From Candidatus Gottesmanbacteria bacterium (GTDB lineage Bacteria; Patescibacteriota; Microgenomatia; 2-02-FULL-39-11), in the NCBI GenBank assembly GCA_016218275.1, contig JACREK010000001.1, positions 1 to 35,458 on the forward strand: DNA of 35,458 nucleotides. The letters are read 5' to 3'. The stretch's first letter is position 1; each line of letters opens with the position of its first letter. The position numbers and the translations under genes were made by a program. Positions 1 through 8,328 of the stretch are shown here, piece by piece. The notes under the pieces were generated by a model, which saw only the letters and a list, made by a program, of their open reading frames with translations, ran no database searches and was not told the origin of the DNA.

Positions 1-302
1 CTTATAATCTGGTTAATATACCCAGATGGAGCAGTTGTCATAGCAGAGTCAGACAAAGCCCCAGCAGACACATCTGTGACCCAGGGAAATCCGCTTTTGA
101 CCGAATAATATCTGATTGCGGAATTATATACTTCGGTAGTCGTATTTCTTCTTGAAGTATCAGTACCTTTCTTTAACTGCTCAAAAGGATCAACAGTTGC
201 CAGAAGTCCTACCGCCAAAGCGCCCAAAAGTGCGATAACTATAAGAAGTTCGATCAGTGTAAAACCTTGATTAATTTTCAATTTTAAATTTTCAATTTTC
301 AA
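1..302 (-). CDS. type IV pilin (major or minor), 3' end outside the window
   Basis: About 100 N-terminal residues of a type IV pilin precursor. The predicted start is TTG at 302-300, preceded by a good ribosome binding site AGGAGG at 320-315 with a 12-base gap; a second in-frame TTG lies at 281. The short charged leader MKIENLKLKINQG is followed by FTLIELLIVIALLGAL, which is the classic prepilin peptidase site (cut between G and F, Glu at mature position 5) and the hydrophobic assembly helix. The rest is a globular domain beginning TVDPFEQLKKGTD. It follows pilC by 54 bases and is probably the last gene seen of the pilus operon. The leader is encoded by an AT-rich simple repeat. The C-terminus is cut off by the window edge. 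Confidence 0.9.
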   Translation of the reverse strand, partial: MKIENLKLKINQGFTLIELLIVIALLGALAVGLLATVDPFEQLKKGTDTSRRNTTTEVYNSAIRYYSVKSGFPWVTDVSAGALSDSAMTTAPSGYINQII

Positions 303-356
303 TTTAATTTTTCACCTCCTCCAAATTAGACCAATTGGTCTAATTAGACAAATTTG

Positions 357-1556
357 CTAGAACTTGCTTGTCAAAGAGTAAATCGGCAGAAGGACCGCCA
401 TGACCAAAAAACCGACTCCCAAGCCTAATACAACCATGATAAGAGGTTCCATAAGCGTTGTCAAGGAACGTATCGCCGTTTCTGCTTCAGTCTCAAAATA
501 TACCGATAATTTCATCAGAGAATCACCCAGTTTACCTGTCTGTTCGCCAACAGCTACCATCTGTCCTAAAATTGGCGGAAACAGGGGATTATTTGACAGA
601 GGCTCAGAGAGCGGAAAACCTTTTTCCACTTTTTTGGCCGCCGCAGAAAAAGTTTCTTTATATAATATATTTCCGGTGGCATTTTGAGATATTTCCAGTG
701 CCTGCAATATCGGCACTCCGCCTTCAACAAGCATTGATAATGTTCTAGTCACTTCAACCAGTGTAGCTTCCTTAATCAATGACCCGAAAACGGGTATTTT
801 CAAAGATAAAGCAGCCAATACATGTTTACCAAACCAGGTTTCTTTCCAGCGGAGAAAAAACATTACCAAAAAAACTGCACCTCCTATAATCAGATACCAT
901 GAATTGATAAGAAAAGAGGAAACGGCAATAAGAATCTGGGTAGGCACAGGGAGACTGACGCCGAATTCTTTATACATGGTGGTCAGTCTCGGTACTACCA
1001 CGGTCATCACGATAAATGTCACTATACCCATACCGCTGATAACAATTGTCGGATAGATAAGCGTTCCTCTGACCTTGCTGCGAAAACTGCGGGATTTTTC
1101 CAGATTATCGGCAAGTCTGGACAATATGACATCCAACTTTCCCGAAGCTTCTCCAGCTTTCACCAAAGCAATATAAATCGGCGGAAAAATTTTGGGATAT
1201 TTTTCCAGAACTTCGGCAAAAGATTTACCTCCTTGGACATCTGTGGCTATTTGATTTACCAGTTTTATAAGGGAGGGTTTTGACAACTGCTGCTGCAATA
1301 TGGAAAGTGACTCTACCAGAGTCAGCCCGGCGGTTATCATGGTTGCCAGCTGCCGTGTAAAATGGACCAGTTCATCAAAAGAAACTCTGTCTCCTCCCAA
1401 TGAAAGAGAAATCGGCGGAGTGTATTCTTTGATATTGATTACATATAGCCCCCGTTCGTGAAGAAGATTTGCAGCTTGGGGTAAAGTCGTTGCTTCAACT
1501 ATGCCTTTTTGTGTTTTTCCTTGATTGTCTTTTGCTTTATAGTTAAATCTGGCCAT
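357..1556 (-). CDS. pilC: type IV pilus inner-membrane platform protein PilC
   Basis: A 399-residue PilC/GspF protein, the usual length. This polytopic membrane protein forms the platform under the pilus on which the PilB and PilT motors act. It begins MARFNYKAKDNQGK and carries two repeated T2SSF domains, roughly residues 68-191 and 270-393. Each has the family motif GE-x-(S/T)-GKL (GEASGKLDVIL and GEQTGKLGDSL) and is followed by hydrophobic segments near residues 170-190, 215-235 and 370-395. The gene starts one base after the pilT stop, so the two are almost certainly cotranscribed and translationally coupled. No Shine-Dalgarno sequence is visible. Identification is firm; whether it serves pili or a related secretion machine cannot be told from this protein alone. 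Confidence 0.95.
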   Translation of the reverse strand: MARFNYKAKDNQGKTQKGIVEATTLPQAANLLHERGLYVINIKEYTPPISLSLGGDRVSFDELVHFTRQLATMITAGLTLVESLSILQQQLSKPSLIKLVNQIATDVQGGKSFAEVLEKYPKIFPPIYIALVKAGEASGKLDVILSRLADNLEKSRSFRSKVRGTLIYPTIVISGMGIVTFIVMTVVVPRLTTMYKEFGVSLPVPTQILIAVSSFLINSWYLIIGGAVFLVMFFLRWKETWFGKHVLAALSLKIPVFGSLIKEATLVEVTRTLSMLVEGGVPILQALEISQNATGNILYKETFSAAAKKVEKGFPLSEPLSNNPLFPPILGQMVAVGEQTGKLGDSLMKLSVYFETEAETAIRSLTTLMEPLIMVVLGLGVGFLVMAVLLPIYSLTSKF

Positions 1557-1557
1557 A

Positions 1558-2625
1558 TCAACGTTGCGCCAGCTGAAGATATCTCTCTGGCCTTATGGCA
1601 TACTCCAGCGCCACTTCATGGGAAACTACATTGTTTTCTACTAATTGGTGCAGATGTTCCTCAAAAAGTATCATTCCTTCTGCTTTCGATGTCTGAATAA
1701 TATTGTCAATCAGATGAGTTTTGCCTTCTCTTATCGTATTTTTAACGCTTGGATTCCCCAATAAAACTTCACAGACCGGTACCCGGCCAACGGCCATGCT
1801 TGGAACTAAACGTTGAGCTACAATTGCCGATATGACCATCGAAAGCTGGGACCGTACCTGGGACTGGGAAGATGCTGAAAAACTGTCGATAATCCTGTCA
1901 ATAGTTTGAGCAGCTGAGTTGGTATGCAGCGTGGAAAAAACCAGATGTCCCGTCTCGGCAATAGTCAAGGCGGAGGAAATTGTCTCAAAATCTCTCATCT
2001 CACCGATATAAACAACATCCGGATCTTCTCTCAAAATATTTCTAAGTGCGGAAGTCCAGGAGTGGGTATCCTGATACATTTCTCTTTGGGAAATTATGGA
2101 TTTGGCTTTTGTGTAGACATATTCAATCGGATCCTCAACTGTGATTATATGAGAGCTGCGGGTATTATTGATTTCGGCAATGATGGAAGCAAGTGTAGTA
2201 GACTTACCTTGTCCTGAAGCTCCAGTCAAAAGAACAAAACCCTGTTTCAATTTGGCAAATTCATGTAAAATCGGCGGCAGATTCAGTTCATCTATTGTGG
2301 CAACTGTTGCCGGAATCAGACGGAAAGATGCGGAAAGAGTATTCCTTTGGAAGTAAGCATTACCCCGGAATCGTATTTCTTTACCATCAGAAGTAGTTAC
2401 TACGGTTGAAAAATCCAGCTCCTTGTTGGCAAGCAAAAGTTCTTTTTGGGCAGGATTTATAAGTGCAAAAATCATCTGTTCGACATCTGCGCAAGTTAGC
2501 TCTGGAAAAGTTATCAAAGAATGAAGCTGTCCATGAATCCGCAACGTTGGTACATGAGCAACAACCAGATGCAAATCCGAGGCATTGCGGGTTAATGTAA
2601 CAGTAAGAAGCTCACGGATATCCAT
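1558..2625 (-). CDS. pilT: type IV pilus retraction ATPase PilT
   Basis: A 355-residue hexameric secretion ATPase that powers pilus retraction (twitching, DNA uptake). Visible motifs in order are Walker A GASGQGKST at 135-143, the Asp box EDPIEY at 164-169, Walker B DVVYIGEMRD at 203-212 and the His box GHLVFSTLHTN at 226-236. The GEMRD form of Walker B and the N-terminal ASDLH segment are typical of PilT rather than PilB. The P-loop is slightly unusual (GASGQGKS instead of GPTGSGKS). The C-terminal AIRNM motif of classical PilT is not obvious; AIRPERYLQL stands near its position. It lies between pilB and pilC, but a 177-bp palindromic element separates it from pilB and ends only ten bases before its ATG. 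Confidence 0.93.
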   Translation of the reverse strand: MDIRELLTVTLTRNASDLHLVVAHVPTLRIHGQLHSLITFPELTCADVEQMIFALINPAQKELLLANKELDFSTVVTTSDGKEIRFRGNAYFQRNTLSASFRLIPATVATIDELNLPPILHEFAKLKQGFVLLTGASGQGKSTTLASIIAEINNTRSSHIITVEDPIEYVYTKAKSIISQREMYQDTHSWTSALRNILREDPDVVYIGEMRDFETISSALTIAETGHLVFSTLHTNSAAQTIDRIIDSFSASSQSQVRSQLSMVISAIVAQRLVPSMAVGRVPVCEVLLGNPSVKNTIREGKTHLIDNIIQTSKAEGMILFEEHLHQLVENNVVSHEVALEYAIRPERYLQLAQR

Positions 2626-2634
2626 AAATTTTTC

Positions 2635-2811
2635 GTAATCGTTCAGGAATAGTCAAAACTTTGTCATTCCGAGTGTAACGAGGAATCTCTCGCGTATGCG
2701 AGCTCGAACAAGCCTGCACTGAGCTTGTCGAATGTGTCGAGAGATTGCTTCGTCACGCATTATCATGCGTTCCTCGCAATGACATTTCTTTGTCAAATCC
2801 TGAACGATTAC
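2635..2811. repeat. 177-bp palindromic MITE-like element between pilB and pilT
   Basis: The ends are perfect 14-base inverted repeats: GTAATCGTTCAGGA at 2635-2648 and its complement at 2798-2811. Inside lies a second palindromic unit (2663-2783) that begins GTCATTCCGAG and ends CGCAATGAC, a motif family found about ten times in the window. No coding potential is seen. The element looks like a non-autonomous insertion (MITE-like or REP-like). It may also modulate the pilB/pilT expression ratio by forming a strong hairpin in the operon mRNA. Confidence 0.8.
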
Positions 2812-2853
2812 ATAAAATTAGTGTTTATAAGTTCTTGTGTTCTTCAGTTTTTA

Positions 2854-4557
2854 TTACTCCTGAGCTACTCTAAGTATTTCTTCAATGGTGGTAATTCCTT
2901 CTATAACTTTGAGGTATCCATCCTGTTTCATCGTAATCATTCCTTCTTCTCTTGCCTGTTTTTCTATATCATCAGCCGAGCCTCTTTCCAAAATCAGTTT
3001 GGCAGAAGCTTGGGATATGCTGACAACTTCAAAAATTCCAATCCTGCCCAAATATCCGGTATTGTTGCATTCTTTGCAGCCCCGTCCGCGGAAAAGTTCT
3101 AATTCTTTTTTATCCGGCGGATATAGATTGCCCAAAATATTTTTAATATCAGCGGCTACTTCCAAAGAGGGAGTATAAGTTTCTTTACAGACGGTACAAA
3201 TTTTTCTGGTAATTCTTTGAGCTTCCACCGCATTTAATACCGAAACCACCAAAAATGGTTCGGCGCCAAGGTCAAGCAGTCTGGGTATAGCTGTTGCGGC
3301 ATTGTTGGTATGCAGCGTGGAAAAAACCAGATGTCCCGTTAAAGCTGCCTGGATGGCCAGATTTACGGTTTCATTATCACGTATTTCACCAACCAAAATG
3401 ATATTGGGATCCTGCCGCAAAAAAGACCGCAAACCAGAGGCAAAAGTGAGCCCTGCCGTCGGATTTACCTGCACCTGGTTCAGCCCGACTATCTCATATT
3501 CCACCGGATCTTCCAATGTCACTATATTCACTTTCTCCGTATTAAGCTTGGTCAGGAGGGAATAAAGAGTTGTCGTTTTTCCGCTTCCTGTCGGCCCGGT
3601 CACCAGAATAATTCCGTGCGGTCTGGTGACTGCAGTTTCCAGATTTTTCAAAGATATGCCGCGCAGTCCCAACTCATTCAAACTGGGAATTCCGCCTGTC
3701 TTTTTCAACAGTCTCATCACCACTTTCTCGCCATGCATGGTAGGAAGTGTTGAAACCCTCAAATCCACTTCTTCTTGGGCAAGCTTGAAATTAAAACGTC
3801 CGTCTTGAGGTATACGGCGTTCGTCAATCTTCATATCCGAGAGAATTTTTATTCTGGAAATAACCGCTTCATTCATCGCTTTGGGAAGAGCAAGCTTTTC
3901 ATGTAATATTCCGTCTATTCTATAGCGCACGCGGACTCTTCCCTCCTGAGGTTCGATATGGACATCTGAGGCGCGACTGCGAACGGCATACTCAAGGATT
4001 GTAGAAACAATTTTGGCAATCGGAGCCTCTTTTATAATTTTCCCGATATTTTCCGCTTCAATAGTTTTTACTTCACCTTCACTTGTCTCTTTTAGTGCCT
4101 CTGATACTTCCGTTGATAATCCTGCGGAATATTCCTCTTCTATCTTTTGCATTATTTCGCCTTCTTTGGCCAAATAGGGAACTATGGATTTACCCGCCTT
4201 CTGTTCCAGGAATTCAATCAGAGGAAGATCCATCGGCTCTACCATCGCCACTTTCAGCTTATCTTCTTTTTTATCCAACTCAAAAGGAATCAGTTTGTAT
4301 TTTCGGGCGACCGGCTCTGGTATAAAGTTGAGAATCTCGGGAGAAATACCCCGGCCAACCAGGGAGACATAAGGAACGTGTACAATTTGGGCTTTTGACT
4401 GCAGGAGCGTATCCTCATCGACAATATTTTTGGAAAGAAGTATTTCTGAAACAGTACGGCCTGAATTGATGGCAGAAACTTTTATTTCCTCGGCCATCGC
4501 TTCTGTGATTCGACCGCTGTCTAATAAAGTAGTTAGAATTTGTTGATCAACATTCAT
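2854..4557 (-). CDS. pilB: type IV pilus assembly ATPase PilB
   Basis: A 567-residue GspE/PilB assembly ATPase that drives pilus extension. An N-terminal MshEN-like domain (about 1-140) is followed by the N2 domain with RASDVHIEP (195-203). The ATPase core has Walker A GPTGSGKTT at 321-329, the Asp box EDPVEYE at 349-355, Walker B around IILVGEIRD at 386-394 and the His box GHLVFSTLHTN at 408-418. A four-cysteine zinc site is intact: C454, C457, C494 and C497. These features and the length are typical of PilB. The ATG at 4557 has no Shine-Dalgarno sequence; a possible promoter (TTGACT, 17-base gap, TGTGAT) lies upstream. It is the first gene of the pilus operon. A 36-bp stretch over the His box is identical to one in pilT. 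Confidence 0.95.
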   Translation of the reverse strand: MNVDQQILTTLLDSGRITEAMAEEIKVSAINSGRTVSEILLSKNIVDEDTLLQSKAQIVHVPYVSLVGRGISPEILNFIPEPVARKYKLIPFELDKKEDKLKVAMVEPMDLPLIEFLEQKAGKSIVPYLAKEGEIMQKIEEEYSAGLSTEVSEALKETSEGEVKTIEAENIGKIIKEAPIAKIVSTILEYAVRSRASDVHIEPQEGRVRVRYRIDGILHEKLALPKAMNEAVISRIKILSDMKIDERRIPQDGRFNFKLAQEEVDLRVSTLPTMHGEKVVMRLLKKTGGIPSLNELGLRGISLKNLETAVTRPHGIILVTGPTGSGKTTTLYSLLTKLNTEKVNIVTLEDPVEYEIVGLNQVQVNPTAGLTFASGLRSFLRQDPNIILVGEIRDNETVNLAIQAALTGHLVFSTLHTNNAATAIPRLLDLGAEPFLVVSVLNAVEAQRITRKICTVCKETYTPSLEVAADIKNILGNLYPPDKKELELFRGRGCKECNNTGYLGRIGIFEVVSISQASAKLILERGSADDIEKQAREEGMITMKQDGYLKVIEGITTIEEILRVAQE

Positions 4558-4593
4558 GGGCAGGAAATTAAAATCTTAAATCCAAATATCGAA

Positions 4594-4622
4594 ATCACAA
4601 ATAATATCTAAATGACAGTCAA
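4594..4622 (-). promoter_or_regulatory. possible promoter for the pilus operon
   Basis: On the minus strand TTGACT (4622-4617), a 17-base spacer and TGTGAT (4599-4594) precede pilB by about 40 bases. The -35 is good and the -10 matches the consensus at four of six positions. It overlaps the edge of the hairpin element at 4626-4694. This is a weak prediction. Confidence 0.35.
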
Positions 4623-4625
4623 CCT

Positions 4626-4694
4626 GTCATCCCGACCAAAGTGGAGGGATCTCTAAAAATATTTAGAGAGATTCCTCGACAAGCTCGGAATGAC
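4626..4694. repeat. REP-like hairpin of the GTCATyCCGA family
   Basis: An imperfect palindrome from GTCATCCCGA (4626-4635) to TCGGAATGAC (4685-4694), with an AT-rich inner hairpin TCTAAAAATATTTAGA. It lies in the divergent region between pilB and holB and is flanked by TGACA/TGTCA half-sites. It could act as a bidirectional structural element. No gene is seen in it. Confidence 0.75.
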
Positions 4695-4798
4695 ACAAAG
4701 TGTCAATTTATTTAGGATTTCGGATTTCGTGCTTCGAATTTATGGATTATTTCTATTATCTCCATTCTGGCGTATAATTGTCAACAGAGGAAAGCAAT

Positions 4799-5473
4799 AT
4801 GCAAACCTATCTAATAGCTTCTAACAATCAATTGTTTGTCAACGAACAAGTCGAAAAGATAAAGAAACAACTCAATGTTTCTCCTTTTAATCTTCATGAA
4901 ATAACACCTTCTCCGTCAATTTCAATTGCAACTGTCCGAAATATTACTGCGATTTTAAGCCGCAAACCGTATGGAGGCGGCGGCAGACTGCTGATTATAA
5001 GAGGTGTGGAAAAAGCAACTCTTGAGGCGGCAAATGCCATGCTGAAATTATTGGAAGAACCGCCACCGGAAAATATAATCATCTTAACCTGTGACAATAT
5101 AAACCGACTTTTGCCAACTATTGTCTCCCGCTGTCAGATAATTGTGGATAGTCAAGGAACCGGCGGGAATTTAACTGATTTTGAAAAGATAACTTCCCTG
5201 GTCAAAAAGATTATTCTGGCTTCAACCGGAGAGAGGTTGTTGATGGCGGGGGATCTGGCAAAAGGAAAAGAAGACACCCTTTTGTTTTTGGATTCTCTTC
5301 TTTTTGTTCTGGAAAAAAATCTTCACCGGAAGTCAAAAGACATTCCTCTTTCTCCCGTTGAAATCAGTTCTATCATTACAAAAGTATTGGCGGCAAAACG
5401 CTATATTGAAAGAAATGTTAATTTTAAAGCTACTTTGGATATACTTTTTTTAGGCTTTCCAAAATCTCACTAG
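4799..5473 (+). CDS. holB: DNA polymerase III delta' subunit (short, clamp-loader component)
   Basis: A 224-residue delta'-like AAA+ protein of the sliding-clamp loader. The chosen ATG has a GAGG ribosome binding site eight bases upstream, and a TATAAT box lies at 4773-4778. The motifs ANAMLKLLEEPPPEN, the sensor-type ILTCDNINRLLPTIVSRCQ and the SRC arginine-finger motif (S-R-C near residue 112) are clear. The protein is about 100 residues shorter than typical delta' (about 330). It has no zinc-binding module or P-loop near the N-terminus, and its C-terminal collar domain is reduced. Loss of the P-loop is normal for delta', which does not hydrolyse ATP. The short form fits CPR genomes. Its stop codon is the first copy of a TAGGCAAAC tandem repeat. 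Confidence 0.82.
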   Translation: MQTYLIASNNQLFVNEQVEKIKKQLNVSPFNLHEITPSPSISIATVRNITAILSRKPYGGGGRLLIIRGVEKATLEAANAMLKLLEEPPPENIIILTCDNINRLLPTIVSRCQIIVDSQGTGGNLTDFEKITSLVKKIILASTGERLLMAGDLAKGKEDTLLFLDSLLFVLEKNLHRKSKDIPLSPVEISSIITKVLAAKRYIERNVNFKATLDILFLGFPKSH

Positions 5474-5498
5474 GCAAACGTAGGCAAACTAGGCAAAC
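5471..5498. repeat. three tandem copies of TAGGCAAAC
   Basis: TAGGCAAAC occurs at 5471-5479, 5481-5489 and 5490-5498. The first copy contains the holB stop codon and the last runs into the left inverted repeat of the Y1 transposase unit. It may be a replication-slippage product or part of the element's target site. Confidence 0.8.
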
Positions 5499-6257
5499 GA
5501 AACGGGTTCGTTTTATATATGATGAACCGGTAGAATTACTCAAGAAGAAGATGTTTTATATACGATAACTTCCTCTGATAATCTTTCTGATCCAGAACAA
5601 ATTTTTGATAATTCTCCCTTGAGATATTAGCTATTATCATTCTTGGGTCAACTATATTAGATTTTTCTTTTCCCAGATAGATCAAATAAGAAGAGTAGGG
5701 ATAGTCCTCAGGTTTTTCAACTAAATAGCCAGTAACTGGATTAAGATGAATATAACGAGAAAGATGGAAAAGTTGCTCATCTGTTTCTACTCGTACCGCT
5801 TTGAAATTTCCCTCAAAGACCGGACCTTTTGTCTGAGATTTTAGATTAAAATAATGAGCATAACTATTAGAAAGTCTCTGAATAAATTGTCTTATTCCAT
5901 TGTCCATCTCTTGTTTGAGGGTAAAATGAAAATGGGTAGGCATGAGACAAAAATTAATGATGGTAACGGTTCTTTTCTTAAAATCAACCGAGTATTTGTT
6001 TTTATGGCTACGATAAATTGAAAATCGTATTGGAGGATTGGCTTGGAGATAATATTCTATCGCTTCAAAGAATAACTGATAATCCCACTTTGTATTGAAA
6101 ATTGGGATTGTGCGAACGGAACGATTGAAAATATGATAGACTTCACCACTCGCTAAAATCGTCCTTCTATGTCCCATCGATTTTTACTCTACCTTAAATT
6201 TACCGGTTCGTCAATAGGAAAACGAACCGGGATCGTTAAGACTGAACCCGTTTCGTT
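5496..6257 (-). mobile_element. Y1-transposase (RAYT/IS200-like) unit with paired inverted ends
   Basis: The transposase gene is bracketed by two nested pairs of inverted repeats. The outer pair is AACGAAACGGGTTC at 5496-5509 and its perfect complement at 6244-6257 (14 bases). The inner pair is GAACCGGTA at 5524-5532 and its complement at 6201-6209 (9 bases). The left end also folds on itself (AACGAA, loop ACGGG, TTCGTT at 5496-5512), and the right end holds AACGA/TCGTT at 6221-6235. Subterminal hairpins recognised as single-stranded DNA are the hallmark of HUH Y1 transposases and of REP/RAYT systems. The exact cleavage sites are not determined. Confidence 0.75.
5536..6177 (-). CDS. REP-associated tyrosine transposase (Y1, HUH superfamily)
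   Basis: A 213-residue single-domain Y1 transposase. The metal-binding HxH pair of the HUH motif is in MPTHFHF (H82 and H84). The catalytic tyrosine is most likely Y106 in RLSNSYAHYFN. Family signatures YHIFNRSVR (14-22), GPVFEGNFKAVRV (118-130) and SRYIHLNPV (140-148) are all intact, so the protein looks active. The length and the flanking hairpin ends match the RAYT group (REP-associated tyrosine transposases) rather than IS605-family OrfA proteins, which are about 150 residues. Members of this family can mobilise short palindromic repeats in trans, which matters here because the window is full of them. The terminal repeats in this unit differ from the common GTCATTCCGAG repeats. Confidence 0.92.
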   Translation of the reverse strand: MGHRRTILASGEVYHIFNRSVRTIPIFNTKWDYQLFFEAIEYYLQANPPIRFSIYRSHKNKYSVDFKKRTVTIINFCLMPTHFHFTLKQEMDNGIRQFIQRLSNSYAHYFNLKSQTKGPVFEGNFKAVRVETDEQLFHLSRYIHLNPVTGYLVEKPEDYPYSSYLIYLGKEKSNIVDPRMIIANISRENYQKFVLDQKDYQRKLSYIKHLLLE

Positions 6258-6278
6258 AAAATTGCACGGGGTGGGGTA

Positions 6279-6307
6279 TTGATAAACCAATAAACCTTGG
6301 CTATAAT
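6279..6307 (+). promoter_or_regulatory. sigma-70-type promoter of gyrB, probably leaderless
   Basis: TTGATA (6279-6284), a 17-base spacer and a perfect TATAAT (6302-6307). Transcription normally starts 6-7 bases after the -10, which here is the GTG start codon of gyrB at 6314. No Shine-Dalgarno sequence precedes the start. Confidence 0.8.
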
Positions 6308-6313
6308 TGATAT

Positions 6314-8314
6314 GTGGTAAGACATTCTTCGAAAAAGGCAACGAAAATTCCTCCGAAAAGCTCTTACACAGGTAAACAGATAGTGGTTTTGGAGGGATTG
6401 GAGCCGGTCCGTAAAAGACCGGCAATGTATATTGGCTCAACCGATATAAAAGGTGTTCATCACTGCATTACCGAAGTAGTCGATAATTCAGTAGATGAAG
6501 CTCTTGCCGGTTTTGCCAACAATGTCTTCATAACACTTCACAAAGACGATTCCGTAACCGTAGTTGATGATGGCCGCGGCATACCCATTGATCCTATTCC
6601 CAAATATAAAACATCAGCTCTGGAAATCGTCATGACCAAGCTTCATGCCGGAGGAAAATTTGATTCCCGTGCTTATAAAATCTCGGGAGGACTTCATGGG
6701 GTCGGGGCTTCTGTTGTCAATGCTCTTTCTTCCTGGATGAAAGTTACAGTCATCCGTGACGGTAAAGTTTGGCAGCAGGAATATCAAAGAGGAAAGCCTC
6801 TTTATAAAGTGAAAGAGGTCGGGGTTTGGAAAAACGGACAAAAAACAAATATCGAAAATTTACCGCCTGGTTTTTCATCTGATACTATTCCTTCGGCAAC
6901 TATTTCATCTTTTTTAGCGGATAAAGAAATCTTTAAAGATACAATCGCTTGTGATTATGACACCATCCGCAAACAAATAAAAGAAAGGGCATATCTGGTA
7001 CCCAAACTATATTTCCATCTGTTGGATGAAAGGGACGGGAAAAAAGAAAATTTTTACTTTGAGGGTGGCATTGTTTCTTTGGTTGAAACCCTCAACCATA
7101 ATAAGCAGATAATTCATGATCCCATTTTCATTCAAAAAAGTGTTGACTCGGCAGAAGTTCAAGTCGCCATCCAATATAACGATGGAGTTTCCGAAAATGT
7201 AGAAAGTTATGTCAATGTCATCAATACCGTTGAAGGCGGAACGCACTTGACCGGTTTCCGCATGGCTTTAACCAGATCCATAAATGATTACGGTAAAAAG
7301 ATAGAAGCCATAAAGGAAGAAAAAGATGCTATTTCCGGTGAAGATACCAAAGAGGGATTAACAGCGGTTGTGTTTGTAAAAATGTCCTCACAAAACTTAC
7401 AATTTGAAGGGCAAACCAAAGCCAAACTGGGCAATGCGGAAATCCAAACGATGGTACAAACAGCAGTGAATGAAGCTTTGGATATGTATTTTGAAGAACA
7501 CCCCTCCGAAGCCCGCCGGATATTGGAAAAAGTATTTCTGGCTGCCAAAGCCAGGCTCGCTGCCAAAGCGGCCAGAGACGCCATCATCAGAAAAGGAGCA
7601 CTCGATGGAGCATCACTTCCGGGAAAGTTGGCCGACTGTCAGTCAAGAAATCCCGCAGAATCAGAAATATATATAGTAGAAGGAGACAGTGCAGGCGGCA
7701 GTGCCAAACAGGGAAGAGACAGAAAATTTCAGGCAATTCTGCCGCTCCGGGGAAAAATATTAAATACCGAAAGAGCCAGACTTGACAGGGTTTTGGAATT
7801 TGTAGAAATAAAAGATCTGGTGATTGCTCTGGGTATGGGGATTTCCGAGAGTCTGACTCCGGAGAAACTGCGTTATCACCGCATCATTATCATGACCGAT
7901 GCCGATGTCGACGGTGAACATATAAGAACTTTGCTTTTGACATTTTTTTACCGCCATCTTCACTACGTTATACAAAATGGCCATCTTTATATAGCACAAC
8001 CGCCGCTTTACAAAATCGCAATCGGCAAGGAACTTTTTTATGCCTATTCTGACGAACAAAAAGAGAGAATCTTAGCTGAACATAAAAATGTAAAAATAGC
8101 TCCTGTAATACAGCGATATAAAGGTCTGGGGGAGATGAATCCGGAGCAACTCTGGGAAACTACCATGAATCCGGCAAATAGAGTGCTTAAACAAGTCTTA
8201 ATTGAAGATGCAGCCGCAACCGATGAGGTTTTCAGCATGTTGATGGGTGATGAGGTTCCGCCTAGAAAAAGATTTATACAGACCCATGCCAAAGCAGCAA
8301 TACTAGACGTTTAG
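6314..8314 (+). CDS. gyrB: DNA gyrase subunit B
   Basis: A 666-residue type IIA topoisomerase ATPase subunit, which with GyrA introduces negative supercoils. The GHKL ATPase motifs are complete: EVVDNSVDEALAG (54-66), VVDDGRGIP (83-91) and SGGLHGVGASVVNALS (124-139). The TOPRIM domain has VEGDSAGGSAKQGRDRK (from about 455) and the acidic triad DADVDGEH (about 528). The C-terminal anchor QRYKGLGEMNPEQLW is at about 600. The start is GTG at 6314; an ATG two bases earlier is out of frame and closes at once. A near-perfect promoter ends six bases upstream, so the mRNA is probably leaderless. ParE is the alternative, but the gene sits with a single gyrA-type gene, and one type IIA enzyme is usual in CPR genomes. 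Confidence 0.95.
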   Translation: MVRHSSKKATKIPPKSSYTGKQIVVLEGLEPVRKRPAMYIGSTDIKGVHHCITEVVDNSVDEALAGFANNVFITLHKDDSVTVVDDGRGIPIDPIPKYKTSALEIVMTKLHAGGKFDSRAYKISGGLHGVGASVVNALSSWMKVTVIRDGKVWQQEYQRGKPLYKVKEVGVWKNGQKTNIENLPPGFSSDTIPSATISSFLADKEIFKDTIACDYDTIRKQIKERAYLVPKLYFHLLDERDGKKENFYFEGGIVSLVETLNHNKQIIHDPIFIQKSVDSAEVQVAIQYNDGVSENVESYVNVINTVEGGTHLTGFRMALTRSINDYGKKIEAIKEEKDAISGEDTKEGLTAVVFVKMSSQNLQFEGQTKAKLGNAEIQTMVQTAVNEALDMYFEEHPSEARRILEKVFLAAKARLAAKAARDAIIRKGALDGASLPGKLADCQSRNPAESEIYIVEGDSAGGSAKQGRDRKFQAILPLRGKILNTERARLDRVLEFVEIKDLVIALGMGISESLTPEKLRYHRIIIMTDADVDGEHIRTLLLTFFYRHLHYVIQNGHLYIAQPPLYKIAIGKELFYAYSDEQKERILAEHKNVKIAPVIQRYKGLGEMNPEQLWETTMNPANRVLKQVLIEDAAATDEVFSMLMGDEVPPRKRFIQTHAKAAILDV

Positions 8315-8328
8315 AAAGGAGTACTTTT

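Noticed and set aside
400..748. Open frames antisense to pilC, and similar ones opposite pilB, gyrB, hppA, gyrA and pepA
   Set aside because: They are shadows of strongly conserved genes with no motifs, start signals or sensible composition.
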